Shown here in pieces: positions 1-8,005 of a stretch of DNA of 64,000 nt. How positions within the stretch are numbered: the first letter of the stretch is position 1; every line of letters begins with the position of its first letter. Source of the stretch: Luteolibacter flavescens (lineage in GTDB: Bacteria > Verrucomicrobiota > Verrucomicrobiia > Verrucomicrobiales > Akkermansiaceae); the NCBI RefSeq assembly GCF_025950085.1, contig NZ_JAPDDS010000008.1, positions 1-64,000 on the forward strand, read 5' to 3'. The notes below the pieces were generated by a model. The model ran no database searches and was not told the DNA's origin. It saw nothing but the letters and a program-made list of their open reading frames with translations. A program made the position numbers and the translations under genes.

Positions 1-1013
1 AAGCCCTCATCCACCTGTCGATGTCGAGGCGCATGCTGGCGAGAATTACAGCATGAGTTATTTTTCAGACGGCTTCTTAGTTTGGCACCATCCTTGTCTC
101 CCACCTGCCATTGCTTTATCGATAGAAACTGATGGGATCCCGGATCGGACTCTTCCTTATATTGCCTTGCCAAGCCTGCCACCAAGGCCCTTTTAAAGCT
201 GTCTGGGGCGACCCTCAATCGGCCTGAACTATTTAAGTCAGAGATAACTTGCCGCGCAGCCGGTTCAGTGGAGAGTTGGTCCACCAAAGGCTTTGCCGCA
301 ACCCAGTCTCGCTTGGCTACGTGAAACCTTAGCTCAAGAATCCGCAAGGTTTCCTGATCAGGAGCGACTTTACGAAGGCCGGCGAATGCCTTCTCCAACG
401 CGGGACGATTCTCATCCGCGATCGCGTTGTGAAAATCGGGCAGTATCTTGTAGAATTCCGTTTCCTTCCTCTTTGCCTCTTTTGCGTTTGCGACCGCGGT
501 CACTGCGGACTTGCCCCCTGCCAACAATCCTTCGACCACTTCAGTAGTGAGGAATCTTGGATTAATGTTCAGGATCACCTTGCCGTCTCTTACGACAGAA
601 GCGAATGGAATACCTGGCGCACCCGCGGGCTTGAGCCATTCCGTCTCGAATTTTGCTCCCTTGCCTGCAAACGCGACCGCGTACGACATCCCATCTCCTT
701 GATCCGCTACGAAATCGCTCACCATCGCCTTCCCGTCTTCCCAGACATTCACTCCAATGATGGTCAATCCCTTCTCACCATACTTGTCGTGCAACTCGTC
801 CAGGTGAGAAATCATGCCGATGCATGGCCCACACCAAGTGGCCCAGCATTCAAGGATGTATACTTGGCCAGGCTTCCATTCTGTCGGAGCTGATCCTTTG
901 ATCCATTGGAGCCGCGTCAATGATTCCGGACGGACGAGATCGCCTTCCTTCTGAGCACTAGCAGTAGCCGAAAGGGCAAGCGCGACAATAGTAGTAACAA
1001 TTGGGTGATTCAT
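1..1013 (-). CDS. TlpA-like thioredoxin-domain protein (partial, C-terminus beyond window)
   Basis: The reading frame starts at an ATG at 1013 and stays open to the left edge, so the C-terminus is missing. An N-terminal signal peptide ending near SATASAQ points to export. About 55 residues in comes the active-site motif WATWCGPCIGM, the redox CxxC of TlpA/ResA-type thioredoxins, followed by a fold segment with GVNVWED and a cis-proline region (GAPGIPFA). The rest is a helical, charged extension of unknown function. Such proteins reduce disulfides on the outer side of the membrane, often for cytochrome maturation or with a partner protein. The family call is firm; the specific role is unknown. 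The gene stands alone, tail to the left, about 250 bases from the sigma-factor gene end. Confidence 0.85.
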   Translation of the reverse strand, partial: MNHPIVTTIVALALSATASAQKEGDLVRPESLTRLQWIKGSAPTEWKPGQVYILECWATWCGPCIGMISHLDELHDKYGEKGLTIIGVNVWEDGKAMVSDFVADQGDGMSYAVAFAGKGAKFETEWLKPAGAPGIPFASVVRDGKVILNINPRFLTTEVVEGLLAGGKSAVTAVANAKEAKRKETEFYKILPDFHNAIADENRPALEKAFAGLRKVAPDQETLRILELRFHVAKRDWVAAKPLVDQLSTEPAARQVISDLNSSGRLRVAPDSFKRALVAGLARQYKEESDPGSHQFLSIKQWQVGDKDGAKLRSRLKNNSCCNSRQHAPRHRQVDEG

Positions 1014-1267
1014 CGGAAAGCAGGCCGGATGCCCATGTGAGATTTAAAGTATAAATGAAATGGGAATTTAATATTCATTTCACCATGTTCATCAAAGCCG
1101 TTTTTGACCAACAATTTGACATTCCGAGGAGTAATACATACTCACCATATAGGACACACTCTCGAAGCAACTTGCAGTTGATCAACGCCTCGATCTTGGT
1201 CGAGGAGCGACCTTCAGTCGACTTCTCCCCGCGTTTGCAGCCCTTCTTTCAGGCCGGCGGCGTGATA
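1014..1267. other. Intergenic region with AT-rich inverted repeat
   Basis: This gap separates the start of the thioredoxin gene from the end of the sigma-factor gene. It is AT-rich around 1040-1090 and holds a 7-base inverted repeat, TGAAATG at 1056-1062 and CATTTCA at 1076-1082. It may contain the thioredoxin promoter. No protein-coding gene is convincing here. Confidence 0.35.
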
Positions 1268-3223
1268 TCAACAACCAGGCTCGGGTTCGACATCCGGAAA
1301 AGTTAGCTCTTTGTGTTGATTCTTGAATTCCTCGAAATGAGCCCTATGTCCATACTTCCATCCCCGCACGATATGGCCCAGATGTTCATCCTTCCCCGGG
1401 TAGTCCGCCAGGTAGAGCTGCACGTACAAATCCGGTGAAGAGTCGATTTCAAAAGCCCCACCCCTCAGGGCAAGGCTCATCCAATTGAATACCCGGCCTT
1501 TGATGTCCGTTGGATGTTGCCGGGCGAAGTTCCCGACTTTATCAGGAGACGTCCAGATTTCCCCAAGAATGCCTATCGCAGCACGATCGCGATCATCTCC
1601 AAGTGGAAGGCCGGAATAATAGGAGAGTGCCGCGGCCTCATCATCCCTGGTCCATCGGGTGAACACCTCTTTCATGCTGGAGTATTCATTGCTTTGAATA
1701 CCTTCTCCAACCAGCCAGTCCGCAGCCGCCCTCGGATCGGTTTTCAAGAGATTCTCGGCCACCAGATTGACCGCTCCTTTTCGCAGGCGATCGTCTGACA
1801 GGGACCTCACCCAAACCCGCGTCTCGTCGGTTCCTTTGACGGTCACGTAATTGAGCATGTCGTAAAGAGCGCGCTGGCGAGCCGTCCCCGAAGGAACCTC
1901 CTCAAGCAACTGCGTCGCCTTCACGAGATCGGTGCTGGCAACACCGTTGATGACTCCTCTCAACGCGCCGCTCTCACGAGTCTCGTCCTCCAGGTTTCCT
2001 CTCGATTTCAGCCATGCGATCGCGGCATCCGGGTCCTGGCTGGCCCATCCACTCGCGACGGTGCTCACGAGATACCCCGGCTTGCCTCCTTTGAGTGCTG
2101 CCATCGCCGCTTCCGGGTCACGCCTGGCCCATCCCGACATCAGGATCTCCATAAGGGGCGCAGCAGCCCCCTGCGACCATTTCTCCAGGCCCCCTTGGCT
2201 CGCCAGAAAGGCGTAGGTCTCAGGCAACAAGGAAGCATCAAGATCCTCCACGTATCGTTTGAATTGCGCATTCCGTTCCCCTGCGTCCTGATTGGCCATA
2301 ATCAGCATCAGCCGCTCCAGGCGTGCCTGCTTGGTGTTTGGGATCCGTGTGGCTCGACCAGCATTTTTCCAATCGGCAGGTCGCTTATTGCCGGAGATCA
2401 ATTCTGATTTCGAAGGCAGCACACTGGCATCTGTGCTCGCAAGCCCGGGAGCCGTACTCCGACCGGCAAGGAACATTCCAGTACCTACTAGAAGGGTGCA
2501 CGTTATACCTACTGCGTGGGTCTTTGTCATGATGATGGCGGTGGTAAAGAAGCCTGAGATGGCCCCTGATGCTGCTGACGCGGCGAGGCACTTGGACGAA
2601 ATTGCAATCACGACCGCTGGCGAAGCGGCCTGGGCAGAAGGCGCACCCAGATAGATGGCCATCGCAGTTGATGGCAGGGTGACCGGACACCGGGCCTCCA
2701 GGTGCTCGCGCAACCGTGCAAGGGCCCTTTCAAGGCGCTTGCGGGCAGCGGATGCAGTCAGACCAAGACGCCTGCCTACCTCCTCAGAGCTGCAGCGCTC
2801 CATGTAACGGAGAGCCAGCAACTGCCTGTCATCATCGGAGAGACGAAGTATTTCCTGGTCGACAACGGGGGCTATGGCATTCCAGACCGACCCCTCACTG
2901 TCGAAGCGATGCTCACGTCCTGCTGCGGCCTCGAGCTTGTGGCGGCGGGTTTCGGATCGCATCAGATCGATGGAACGCCTCACGGTCTGGCGGTGTAGCC
3001 ACGCCGACAGGACGACATTGCGGGGCAGGGTCCTGGCTTTTCGTATCAGCATCAGAAATACCTCCTGCGCTACATCATCGGCCCAGGCAGAGTTGGTCCC
3101 CAGGATTCTCCGGGCTGTGCCTTGGACTGCCGGAAGATGCAGTTCGACGATCCGTTCGAACGCCTTGGGATCGTTTTGGACGAGATAGGATGACAGGCAG
3201 GGATCTGGAGCGATGGCTGGCAA
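1268..3223 (-). CDS. ECF-type RNA polymerase sigma factor with membrane anchor and long C-terminal repeat region
   Basis: Residues about 17-95 form sigma region 2 (AWADDVAQEVFLMLI) and about 122-180 form region 4, whose helix-turn-helix reads SSEEVGRRLGLTASAARKR. After an Ala-rich linker, a hydrophobic segment near 230-255 (HAVGITCTLLVGTGMFLAG) looks like a single membrane helix. The remaining 400 residues contain repeated units built around W-x-x-x-D-P-x-A-A, e.g. GWARRDPEAAMAAL and GWASQDPDAAIAWL. ECF sigma factors with C-terminal extensions are known in Verrucomicrobiota and Planctomycetes; the extension probably senses or sequesters (inference). The only available start is a TTG at 3223 without a clear ribosome-binding site. 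The stop is a TGA at 1268-1270. No separate anti-sigma gene lies beside it. Confidence 0.85.
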   Translation of the reverse strand: MPAIAPDPCLSSYLVQNDPKAFERIVELHLPAVQGTARRILGTNSAWADDVAQEVFLMLIRKARTLPRNVVLSAWLHRQTVRRSIDLMRSETRRHKLEAAAGREHRFDSEGSVWNAIAPVVDQEILRLSDDDRQLLALRYMERCSSEEVGRRLGLTASAARKRLERALARLREHLEARCPVTLPSTAMAIYLGAPSAQAASPAVVIAISSKCLAASAASGAISGFFTTAIIMTKTHAVGITCTLLVGTGMFLAGRSTAPGLASTDASVLPSKSELISGNKRPADWKNAGRATRIPNTKQARLERLMLIMANQDAGERNAQFKRYVEDLDASLLPETYAFLASQGGLEKWSQGAAAPLMEILMSGWARRDPEAAMAALKGGKPGYLVSTVASGWASQDPDAAIAWLKSRGNLEDETRESGALRGVINGVASTDLVKATQLLEEVPSGTARQRALYDMLNYVTVKGTDETRVWVRSLSDDRLRKGAVNLVAENLLKTDPRAAADWLVGEGIQSNEYSSMKEVFTRWTRDDEAAALSYYSGLPLGDDRDRAAIGILGEIWTSPDKVGNFARQHPTDIKGRVFNWMSLALRGGAFEIDSSPDLYVQLYLADYPGKDEHLGHIVRGWKYGHRAHFEEFKNQHKELTFPDVEPEPGC

Positions 3224-3338
3224 TGTAAAGTGGCAGATTTATGCTATAACGTCTGCCGCCGCCATCTGTGACCAAAAATTCGGAGATCATCCGTTTTTGC
3301 AGAATTGAGAGGGGCCATAGGCGCCAAATCTGCGACCT

Positions 3339-3632
3339 CTACGAATGCTGAGGCAGGTCCCCGCCGGCACCTGCGGCGGCGGAGCTGGCGAGAAAGCTTC
3401 GTCTGTCGTGATGGTGATGATACTGTCCTTTCTCGCGCAGGCGACGGCGCGCCTCATTCAGCCGCGCATGGCGCTGGTATTGCGCAGACGAGAGTCTGGC
3501 AGCTTGCTTGAAAAGACGAAGCAAGAGGAACTTGCTCAGCCCGGCCTGCGCGGCGAGTTGGGGAGCTTCCTTGCCCTCGTCGGCACCGCGCTCCTGCCAG
3601 CCGCGATGGCGGGCAAGCCAGCAGGCACGACT
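3339..3632 (-). pseudogene. AraC-family regulator remnant (C-terminal DNA-binding domain only)
   Basis: On the minus strand an open frame from a stop at 3633-3635 reads through an AraC/XylS-type helix-turn-helix: [18 protein letters not shown] is followed by [18 protein letters not shown]. This matches the second half of the family's DNA-binding domain. No ATG or GTG precedes it in frame and the ligand-binding domain is absent, so this is a truncated relic of about 98 codons. It lies head to head with the intact cupin gene, and the longer plus-strand frame over it is only a shadow. The family match is visible by eye; loss of function is an inference from the missing start and domain. Confidence 0.6.
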
Positions 3633-3659
3633 TCACCAGACACCACACGACCGACGATC

Positions 3660-4064
3660 ATGAATGACATCCGCATCCAAAGGGCTGGTTCGCAACCCTC
3701 GGGCAAGGGACCCGCAGGCTGGTTCACCGGTGCCGTGAGGATAGACCCGCTTTTCCAGCCAGAGGGAGCGGCGCGAGCCGCGGCGGCCAGCGTCACCTTC
3801 GAGCCCGGCACCCGCACGGCTTGGCACACCCACCCGCTGGGGCAGACGCTGATCGTGACAGCGGGCAAGGGCCGGGTGCAGCGAGAGGGCGGCCCGATCG
3901 AGGAGATCTTCCCCGGCGATGTCGTGTGGTTCCCGCCCGGGCTCAGGCACTGGCACGGTGCCACCCCGACGACCGGGATGACCCACATCGCGATCCAGGA
4001 ACAACTCGATGGAAAAGTGGTCGAGTGGCTGGAGCAGGTATCCGACGAAGAATACGGAGCGTGA
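3660..4064 (+). CDS. Small cupin-domain protein
   Basis: This encodes a single-domain cupin of about 134 residues starting at the ATG at 3660 ([10 protein letters not shown]). Cupin motif 1 is visible as [14 protein letters not shown] and motif 2 as [17 protein letters not shown], giving His ligands for one metal ion in a small beta-barrel. This subgroup resembles the carboxymuconolactone-decarboxylase-associated or quercetinase-like stand-alone cupins, but the substrate cannot be read from sequence. The frame stays open upstream to 3345, yet that part overlaps the AraC remnant and has no family match, so the inner start is preferred. The gene faces away from that remnant, a common regulator-target layout. 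Confidence 0.8.
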   Translation: MNDIRIQRAGSQPSGKGPAGWFTGAVRIDPLFQPEGAARAAAASVTFEPGTRTAWHTHPLGQTLIVTAGKGRVQREGGPIEEIFPGDVVWFPPGLRHWHGATPTTGMTHIAIQEQLDGKVVEWLEQVSDEEYGA

Positions 4065-4081
4065 CAGGACAGGGCGGATCG

Positions 4082-5053
4082 TCACTTCGCCTCGCGGATC
4101 GCCGCAGCTTCCTTGTCCACCCACTTCTCCTCCGCTTCGAAGCCATTCTGGCCGTAGAATGTTGAAAGCGTGTCGTAGCGCTCCGCGGGGTCGAAGCGCA
4201 CGGCGTGATACATCTTCCGCAGGCACATCGGGCACAGGTGCATGGGTGCGGCATCCGCCTCGGCGAGGTGGTTTGCGCCGTTCATATTACATTCATAGTA
4301 GATGCAGTGCCGGATGCCGAACATGTGGCCCATCTCGTGGGTCAGCACCTTCGCCGCGCGGCCCAGCACCAGCTTCCCCGTGCCTTCGCCGGATGCCTCG
4401 TCGTCCCACGAAGGATGGTATCGCGCGAAGCTGAACACCCCGACGCGGTCCTTGAAAGAAGCTTGGCCGAAGACGAAATTCCAAGCCTCGTCCGGATACA
4501 GGTCCGTCATCGTCACGGCGATCATCGCATACGCGTCAGCAGGCAGCTTCTTCGGCAGCCAGCGCAGGATGTCCGTGCTCAGCCACTGCTTCTTCCCGGT
4601 GAGGACATTTTCCCGCACCTTTGCCGGCACCTCCGCATCCTCCACCACCGGAAGCATTTCCACCACCATGGGGTGATAGTAGGCAGCGGTGTATTCCTTC
4701 AGCTTTTCCAGATCCGGTGCGATGCCCTTTTCGAATTTCCCGACAGGCAGCACGTAGAGCTTTCTCCTAACAGATCCCGGAAGGTTAGGCCGCGAGCTGA
4801 TGTATTGCTCGAAGGTCTGCCCCGGCTCCTCGTGCGAGCCGAGCCAGTCGAGACCGCTCGGCTCCTTCTTCGGCTCGCTCTGTCCCACATCGCTGAAGGC
4901 CCTGCGGAGATCCGGCTTCAATCCCGATATCGGTCCCGTGGCAGCCTGCCTCTGCTCCTTGGTGAAGGCCCTGAATTGCGCCATCGCCACCCCGGCCACC
5001 AGCAGGGGCAGAGCCCATACCACCACCCTCATGTGCGGGAATGTCCATCGCAT
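4082..5053 (-). CDS. Archaemetzincin-like zinc metalloprotease, exported
   Basis: The M54 (archaemetzincin) signature is clear: HEMGHMFGIRHC begins at about residue 239, followed by YYECNMNG and, 15 or so residues later, CPMC. In the family HExxHxxGxxH binds catalytic zinc and the four cysteines bind a structural zinc. The N-terminus carries a hydrophobic stretch (VVVWALPLLVAGVAMAQ) typical of a signal peptide, so the enzyme probably acts outside the cytoplasm. The start at 5053 is preferred because GGAAAGTGAG lies just before it; a second ATG at 5032 is possible. At 323 residues it is longer than archaeal members, the extra part being N-terminal. Physiological substrates are unknown for the family. 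Confidence 0.85.
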   Translation of the reverse strand: MRWTFPHMRVVVWALPLLVAGVAMAQFRAFTKEQRQAATGPISGLKPDLRRAFSDVGQSEPKKEPSGLDWLGSHEEPGQTFEQYISSRPNLPGSVRRKLYVLPVGKFEKGIAPDLEKLKEYTAAYYHPMVVEMLPVVEDAEVPAKVRENVLTGKKQWLSTDILRWLPKKLPADAYAMIAVTMTDLYPDEAWNFVFGQASFKDRVGVFSFARYHPSWDDEASGEGTGKLVLGRAAKVLTHEMGHMFGIRHCIYYECNMNGANHLAEADAAPMHLCPMCLRKMYHAVRFDPAERYDTLSTFYGQNGFEAEEKWVDKEAAAIREAK

Positions 5054-5181
5054 CTCACTTTCCTAACATGGAATACCATGGTTCCCGCGAGGCAAATCGG
5101 ACGCAGAACGGCGCAGTGGCGTCACGCTCCACCGTAGTCCGATCGCTCCGCTTACGGCGAGCGCGAGCCCAAGGGAGGTCG

Positions 5182-5886
5182 TCACCTCTCAGGAAGACCC
5201 AGCGCATCCTTCACTCCCTCCCACAGATCATCCGGCCCGTAGAAGGAGATTTCGAGACCTGGACTCGCAGCGTCAACAAGCGCAGCGCGTTCTTTCCCGA
5301 TCAGCAAGATATGGAAGACCGACTCTCCGATCCAACCCTCACACCTGAAGTTGAGGAAGCCGGAAGGAGTCCAAGCATCCCCGGACCATCGCCGCATATT
5401 CTCGACGTAAAGCCCTGACCCTCCTCCGCTCCGATAGAGTTCGAATCTGATGGCCCCCTGACACTCCAGCAGCGGCCTCAGTCCCGCAAAGAAACTCTCC
5501 GCAGCAGTCATGCCCTCAAGGCGTCGCCACTGGATTTCCGGGACAGGAGGAAGATCGATCAAGGCAACGGCCCAGCGAACCTTATGAAGGTTTGAGAAGA
5601 TCACACGCTTCTCACCAAGGGTCTCAAATTTCGTGTCTTCGAAATCCAGCAGATGATCGTAGATCCAGCGCCTCACCCTGTCCTCGACGCGCTGCCACTT
5701 CAGCGCCGATTTCATCGTGGCCAGCCGATCCTCCTTTTCATCCCTTCCGCGGACTTTTCTCTTATGGATCTCCTCTTGGAAAAGATCCTGAGCCTTTTTC
5801 AGCCGCTCTGCGTATTCTTCCTTTCGCTTGCTATTCATCATGCACTTGTCATGGCAGCCGATCCCGTCTCCCGGATGATCCTTCAT
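5182..5886 (-). CDS. Hypothetical protein
   Basis: The frame encodes 234 residues that I do not recognise. The first 60 or so are highly charged and probably helical (KRKEEYAERLKKAQDLFQ), while the rest mixes beta-like and amphipathic stretches rich in Trp and Phe, as in a soluble globular domain. There is no signal peptide or membrane segment. ATGs at 5841 and 5838 are alternative starts, because the first 15 residues (with two Cys) are unlike the rest. It follows the protease gene's start by about 130 bases in the same direction; a shared role is not indicated. Confidence 0.6.
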   Translation of the reverse strand: MKDHPGDGIGCHDKCMMNSKRKEEYAERLKKAQDLFQEEIHKRKVRGRDEKEDRLATMKSALKWQRVEDRVRRWIYDHLLDFEDTKFETLGEKRVIFSNLHKVRWAVALIDLPPVPEIQWRRLEGMTAAESFFAGLRPLLECQGAIRFELYRSGGGSGLYVENMRRWSGDAWTPSGFLNFRCEGWIGESVFHILLIGKERAALVDAASPGLEISFYGPDDLWEGVKDALGLPER

Positions 5887-6058
5887 CCAGCACCAGCAAC
5901 GATCGCCCGACGATCCCCATCGCGCTCCTTCTGAGTAGATGAGTGACTTCTCTGCCTTAACTTAATCGATCTCCGGAGTCAATGTGGGTGCCCGTCTTGA
6001 ATCACCAATCATCAGAACCGCCCTCGTTCACCATCAAATTCCCAGCATCTTCACCCCA

Positions 6059-6745
6059 ATGATCCGCGCCCTGCTCCTCGATGCCGCCGGCACCCTCATC
6101 GAGCCCGCCGAATCCGTCGCCGATGTTTACACCCGCATCGCCACCGCCCACGGCATCGCCGCGCAGGCGGATCGCGTCCGGCAAGCATTCGGCCCCGCCT
6201 TCGCCGCCATGCCGGATCCCGACTACCCCGCCCATTCCGATGGCGATGCCGCCGAGCGAATCTGGTGGCGCTCGCTTGTCACCATCGTCCTCAGGCGATC
6301 CCTACCCGACACTGCCACGGGTGACCTCGCCGAGGATACACTCGAGTCCTGTTTCCACGCCCTTTTTCACCACTACGCCCAGCCCGATGCTTGGCTCGTC
6401 TTCCCGGAAGTCCGCGAAGTCCTCCACGCTGCCCGCGAAGCCGGTCTGCGCCTCACCGTGGTGTCGAACTTCGACCTCCGCCTGCACGCCATCCTCGCCG
6501 GTCACGATCTTCACTTCGACGCTGTCATCACCTCCGCCGATGCCCGCGCTCGCAAGCCACGACCGGAAATCTTCCACCTCGCCCTGCGCCTCCTCGACCT
6601 CCCACCCGAAGCCGTCCACCACGCCGGCGATTCTCCCCACGCCGATCTCAAAGGCGCCGCCGCCCTCGGCATCCCCGCCACTCTCATCCACCGCCCCGGC
6701 AACGACCTCCGTGCCCTGCTCCCCATCACTTCCTCCCTGACCTAA
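6059..6745 (+). CDS. HAD-superfamily hydrolase (HDHD3-like)
   Basis: This haloacid-dehalogenase-type phosphatase has about 228 residues. Motif I is LLLDAAGTLIEP, with the nucleophilic Asp but Ala where many phosphatases have a second Asp; the HDHD3-like subgroup often reads DAVGTL here. Motif II is TVVSNFD, motif III falls in ARARKPRPEIF and motif IV in HHAGDSPHADLKGA. An alpha-helical cap sits between motifs I and II. The ATG at 6059 is chosen because motif I starts four residues later; an upstream in-frame start would add 25 unconserved residues. The substrate is unknown. It lies just before the tRNA-Lys gene on the same strand. Confidence 0.85.
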   Translation: MIRALLLDAAGTLIEPAESVADVYTRIATAHGIAAQADRVRQAFGPAFAAMPDPDYPAHSDGDAAERIWWRSLVTIVLRRSLPDTATGDLAEDTLESCFHALFHHYAQPDAWLVFPEVREVLHAAREAGLRLTVVSNFDLRLHAILAGHDLHFDAVITSADARARKPRPEIFHLALRLLDLPPEAVHHAGDSPHADLKGAAALGIPATLIHRPGNDLRALLPITSSLT

Positions 6746-6912
6746 CGACCGCAGGGCAAATGGCAATGGTCTTCGTAGGGCCTTTCTTCCTGGCCTCCCC
6801 GCATCACAGAGGAAAATCATCTTGCCAAACCCCTGCCACCCCTCTACCCATCTGCGCCCCGGCAGCCGACACCGCTCGGCCACCGGAAAAACACTCCGCA
6901 GCGGAACCAAAC

Positions 6913-6985
6913 GCGAGGATAGCTCAGTCGGTAGAGCAGTTGGCTTTTAACCAATTGGTCCTGGGTTCGAGTCCCAGTCCTCGTA
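6913..6985 (+). tRNA. tRNA-Lys (TTT anticodon)
   Basis: A complete 73-base cloverleaf can be folded by hand. The acceptor arm GCGAGGA (6913-6919) pairs with TCCTCGT (6978-6984), ending in a G-T pair. The D arm is GCTC...GAGC, the anticodon loop CTTTTAA gives anticodon TTT, and the T arm is CTGGG TTCGAGT CCCAG. The discriminator is A and CCA is not encoded. The 3' end is duplicated 52 kb downstream, which marks this gene as the integration site of the island. Confidence 0.96.
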
Positions 6986-7001
6986 TCTTCTTTGATTTTC
7001 A
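6959..7001 (+). repeat. attL: left copy of the island attachment direct repeat
   Basis: Bases 6959-6988 cover the T arm, acceptor 3' strand and discriminator of tRNA-Lys plus three bases beyond. They match 59030-59059 without mismatch over 30 bases. The next 13 bases (6989-7001) match 59060-59072 at 10 positions. A tRNA 3' end repeated next to a tyrosine recombinase gene is the classic sign of site-specific integration. Here the copy belongs to the intact tRNA gene. Confidence 0.85.
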
Positions 7002-7039
7002 ATTGGTTGTGGCAATGGAAGGCGGATTTCGAGCCCCCG

Positions 7040-7071
7040 TGCTAACCAGGTGCTAGCATTCAGTTGCGTCC
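7040..7071 (+). repeat. Left copy of a 32-base repeat, possible recombinase arm site
   Basis: This 32-base stretch matches 58907-58938, just upstream of the integrase start, at 27 of 32 positions and in the same orientation. Each copy holds two TGCTA(A/G)C boxes ten bases apart. Lying close inside both island ends, they may be recombinase or excisionase arm-binding sites. Alternatively, the left copy is a leftover of another integrase gene's upstream region. Confidence 0.5.
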
Positions 7072-7103
7072 AGTCGTGTTGGCCATGAGATCGGAGCCCT
7101 TCG

Positions 7104-7176
7104 TTGGACAAAACTGTCCAACCACCCGAGACCGGAAGTCGCAGCCTCTGTGAAGTCCCCTGGACAGATCTGTCCA
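7104..7176. promoter_or_regulatory. Two TGGACA-N4-TGTCCA palindromes near the left island end
   Basis: TTGGACA AAAC TGTCCAA lies at 7104-7121 and the perfect 16-base palindrome TGGACAGATCTGTCCA at 7161-7176, their centres 56 bases apart. Two matching dyads suggest a dimeric DNA-binding protein, perhaps one encoded by the island. They sit between attL and the 3' end of the XRE gene. The protein that binds them is unknown. Confidence 0.5.
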
Positions 7177-7196
7177 AGGTGCGATTCACGTGCTCA

Positions 7197-7454
7197 TCAT
7201 CGGTTCCGCTTCCCGGCCAATCTGCAAGCCGCCCGAGCCGCCAGTTCTTGAAAGGGCAGGCCGAGCGCCGCGGAGAGATCGTAGAAGACCAAAATTCCTG
7301 GCCTCCTCAGATCACGTTCCATACGGCTGATGATGGCTCGATCCACACCACTTTTCGTGGCTAAGCTGTCCTGAGACACCCCTTGCTTCGTTCTCTCCTC
7401 CCGGAGTTCTTCAACCAAGGCCAAAAGAAAGGCCTCCGCGTCCTTGCTCGGCAT
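7197..7454 (-). CDS. XRE-family helix-turn-helix regulator
   Basis: This small regulator of 85 residues starts at the ATG at 7454. The Cro/C1-type helix-turn-helix spans most of the protein: QGVSQDSLATKSGVDRAIIS forms the turn and recognition helix, followed by MERDLRRPGILVFYDLSAAL. A TTG at 7511 would add 19 residues but would place the start inside a perfect palindrome (7505-7518). That dyad sits upstream of this gene and the divergent lipoprotein gene at 7547, so it is a likely autoregulatory operator (inference). Position next to attL suggests a role in island maintenance or in controlling the neighbouring lipoprotein gene. Confidence 0.8.
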   Translation of the reverse strand: MPSKDAEAFLLALVEELREERTKQGVSQDSLATKSGVDRAIISRMERDLRRPGILVFYDLSAALGLPFQELAARAACRLAGKRNR

Positions 7455-7484
7455 TTGGAGACGCTGCCAAAATCCGAGTAGTTC

Positions 7485-7518
7485 TGACACATGCCTACTG
7501 ACAGGTGTCAATTGACAC
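7485..7518. promoter_or_regulatory. Palindromic operator cluster between XRE and lipoprotein genes
   Basis: A perfect 14-base palindrome, GTGTCAATTGACAC, lies at 7505-7518. Another half-site, TGACAC, at 7485-7490 forms a second inverted repeat with GTGTCA at 7505-7510. Three half-sites of one motif between two divergent genes are what one expects of an XRE repressor operator. Confidence 0.6.
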
Positions 7519-7546
7519 GAATGGATGCTTCAGTTAGGTCTCGGTC

Positions 7547-8005
7547 GTGCTAAAGCTTTTACTTTCAAGCCTAATCGCCATCTCCTGCCTCTCGTCGTGT
7601 GCAAACTACTCGGTGCCTACCCCAAGCGGTCGCCCGGAAGTCACCGTTCGCCCTCCGATGAGCAAGGCGAAGTCCATCGCCATCCAGACCATGGCGGAAC
7701 ACGGCTACAACCTGATCGATCAGTCATCGAACATGCTGACTTTCGAGCGGCAGATGCCTCCGGGAGACGCTGCTCTGTACCTGATGGCTGTGGGGAACAG
7801 CTACCATTCCACTCCCTCCGTCACGTTGCGGCTGAGCTTCGTGCAGCTGGGAGGAGAAGTGAAAATCTACGGCACCGTAGGAGCTTCAACCCAAGGACCC
7901 TTTGGCCAAATCCGGAGTAACGACCTCACTCGAGGAAAATCCGGTCAACAGCTTCAGGAAGGGCTGGAGCTGATCAAGGCACGTACGAATGGCGACAGCC
8001 GTTGA
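7547..8005 (+). CDS. Putative lipoprotein
   Basis: This encodes 152 residues from a GTG at 7547. The N-terminus is a lipoprotein signal: MLKLLLSSLIAI followed by the lipobox CLSSC, so the mature protein should be lipid-anchored. The mature part has a pattern of short beta strands (LTFERQM, VTLRLSFVQL, EVKIYGTVGA) and no catalytic motif I can name. The fold suggests a small envelope protein of unknown function. It is divergent from the XRE regulator across the operator cluster and overlaps the start of the next gene by 17 bases. Confidence 0.7.
   Translation: MLKLLLSSLIAISCLSSCANYSVPTPSGRPEVTVRPPMSKAKSIAIQTMAEHGYNLIDQSSNMLTFERQMPPGDAALYLMAVGNSYHSTPSVTLRLSFVQLGGEVKIYGTVGASTQGPFGQIRSNDLTRGKSGQQLQEGLELIKARTNGDSR

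Noticed and set aside
6947-7189. Minus-strand frame containing a YEDWDSNPG-like peptide, similar to one near 59000
   Set aside because: The shared peptide is only the reverse reading of the tRNA-Lys 3' end present at both att sites.
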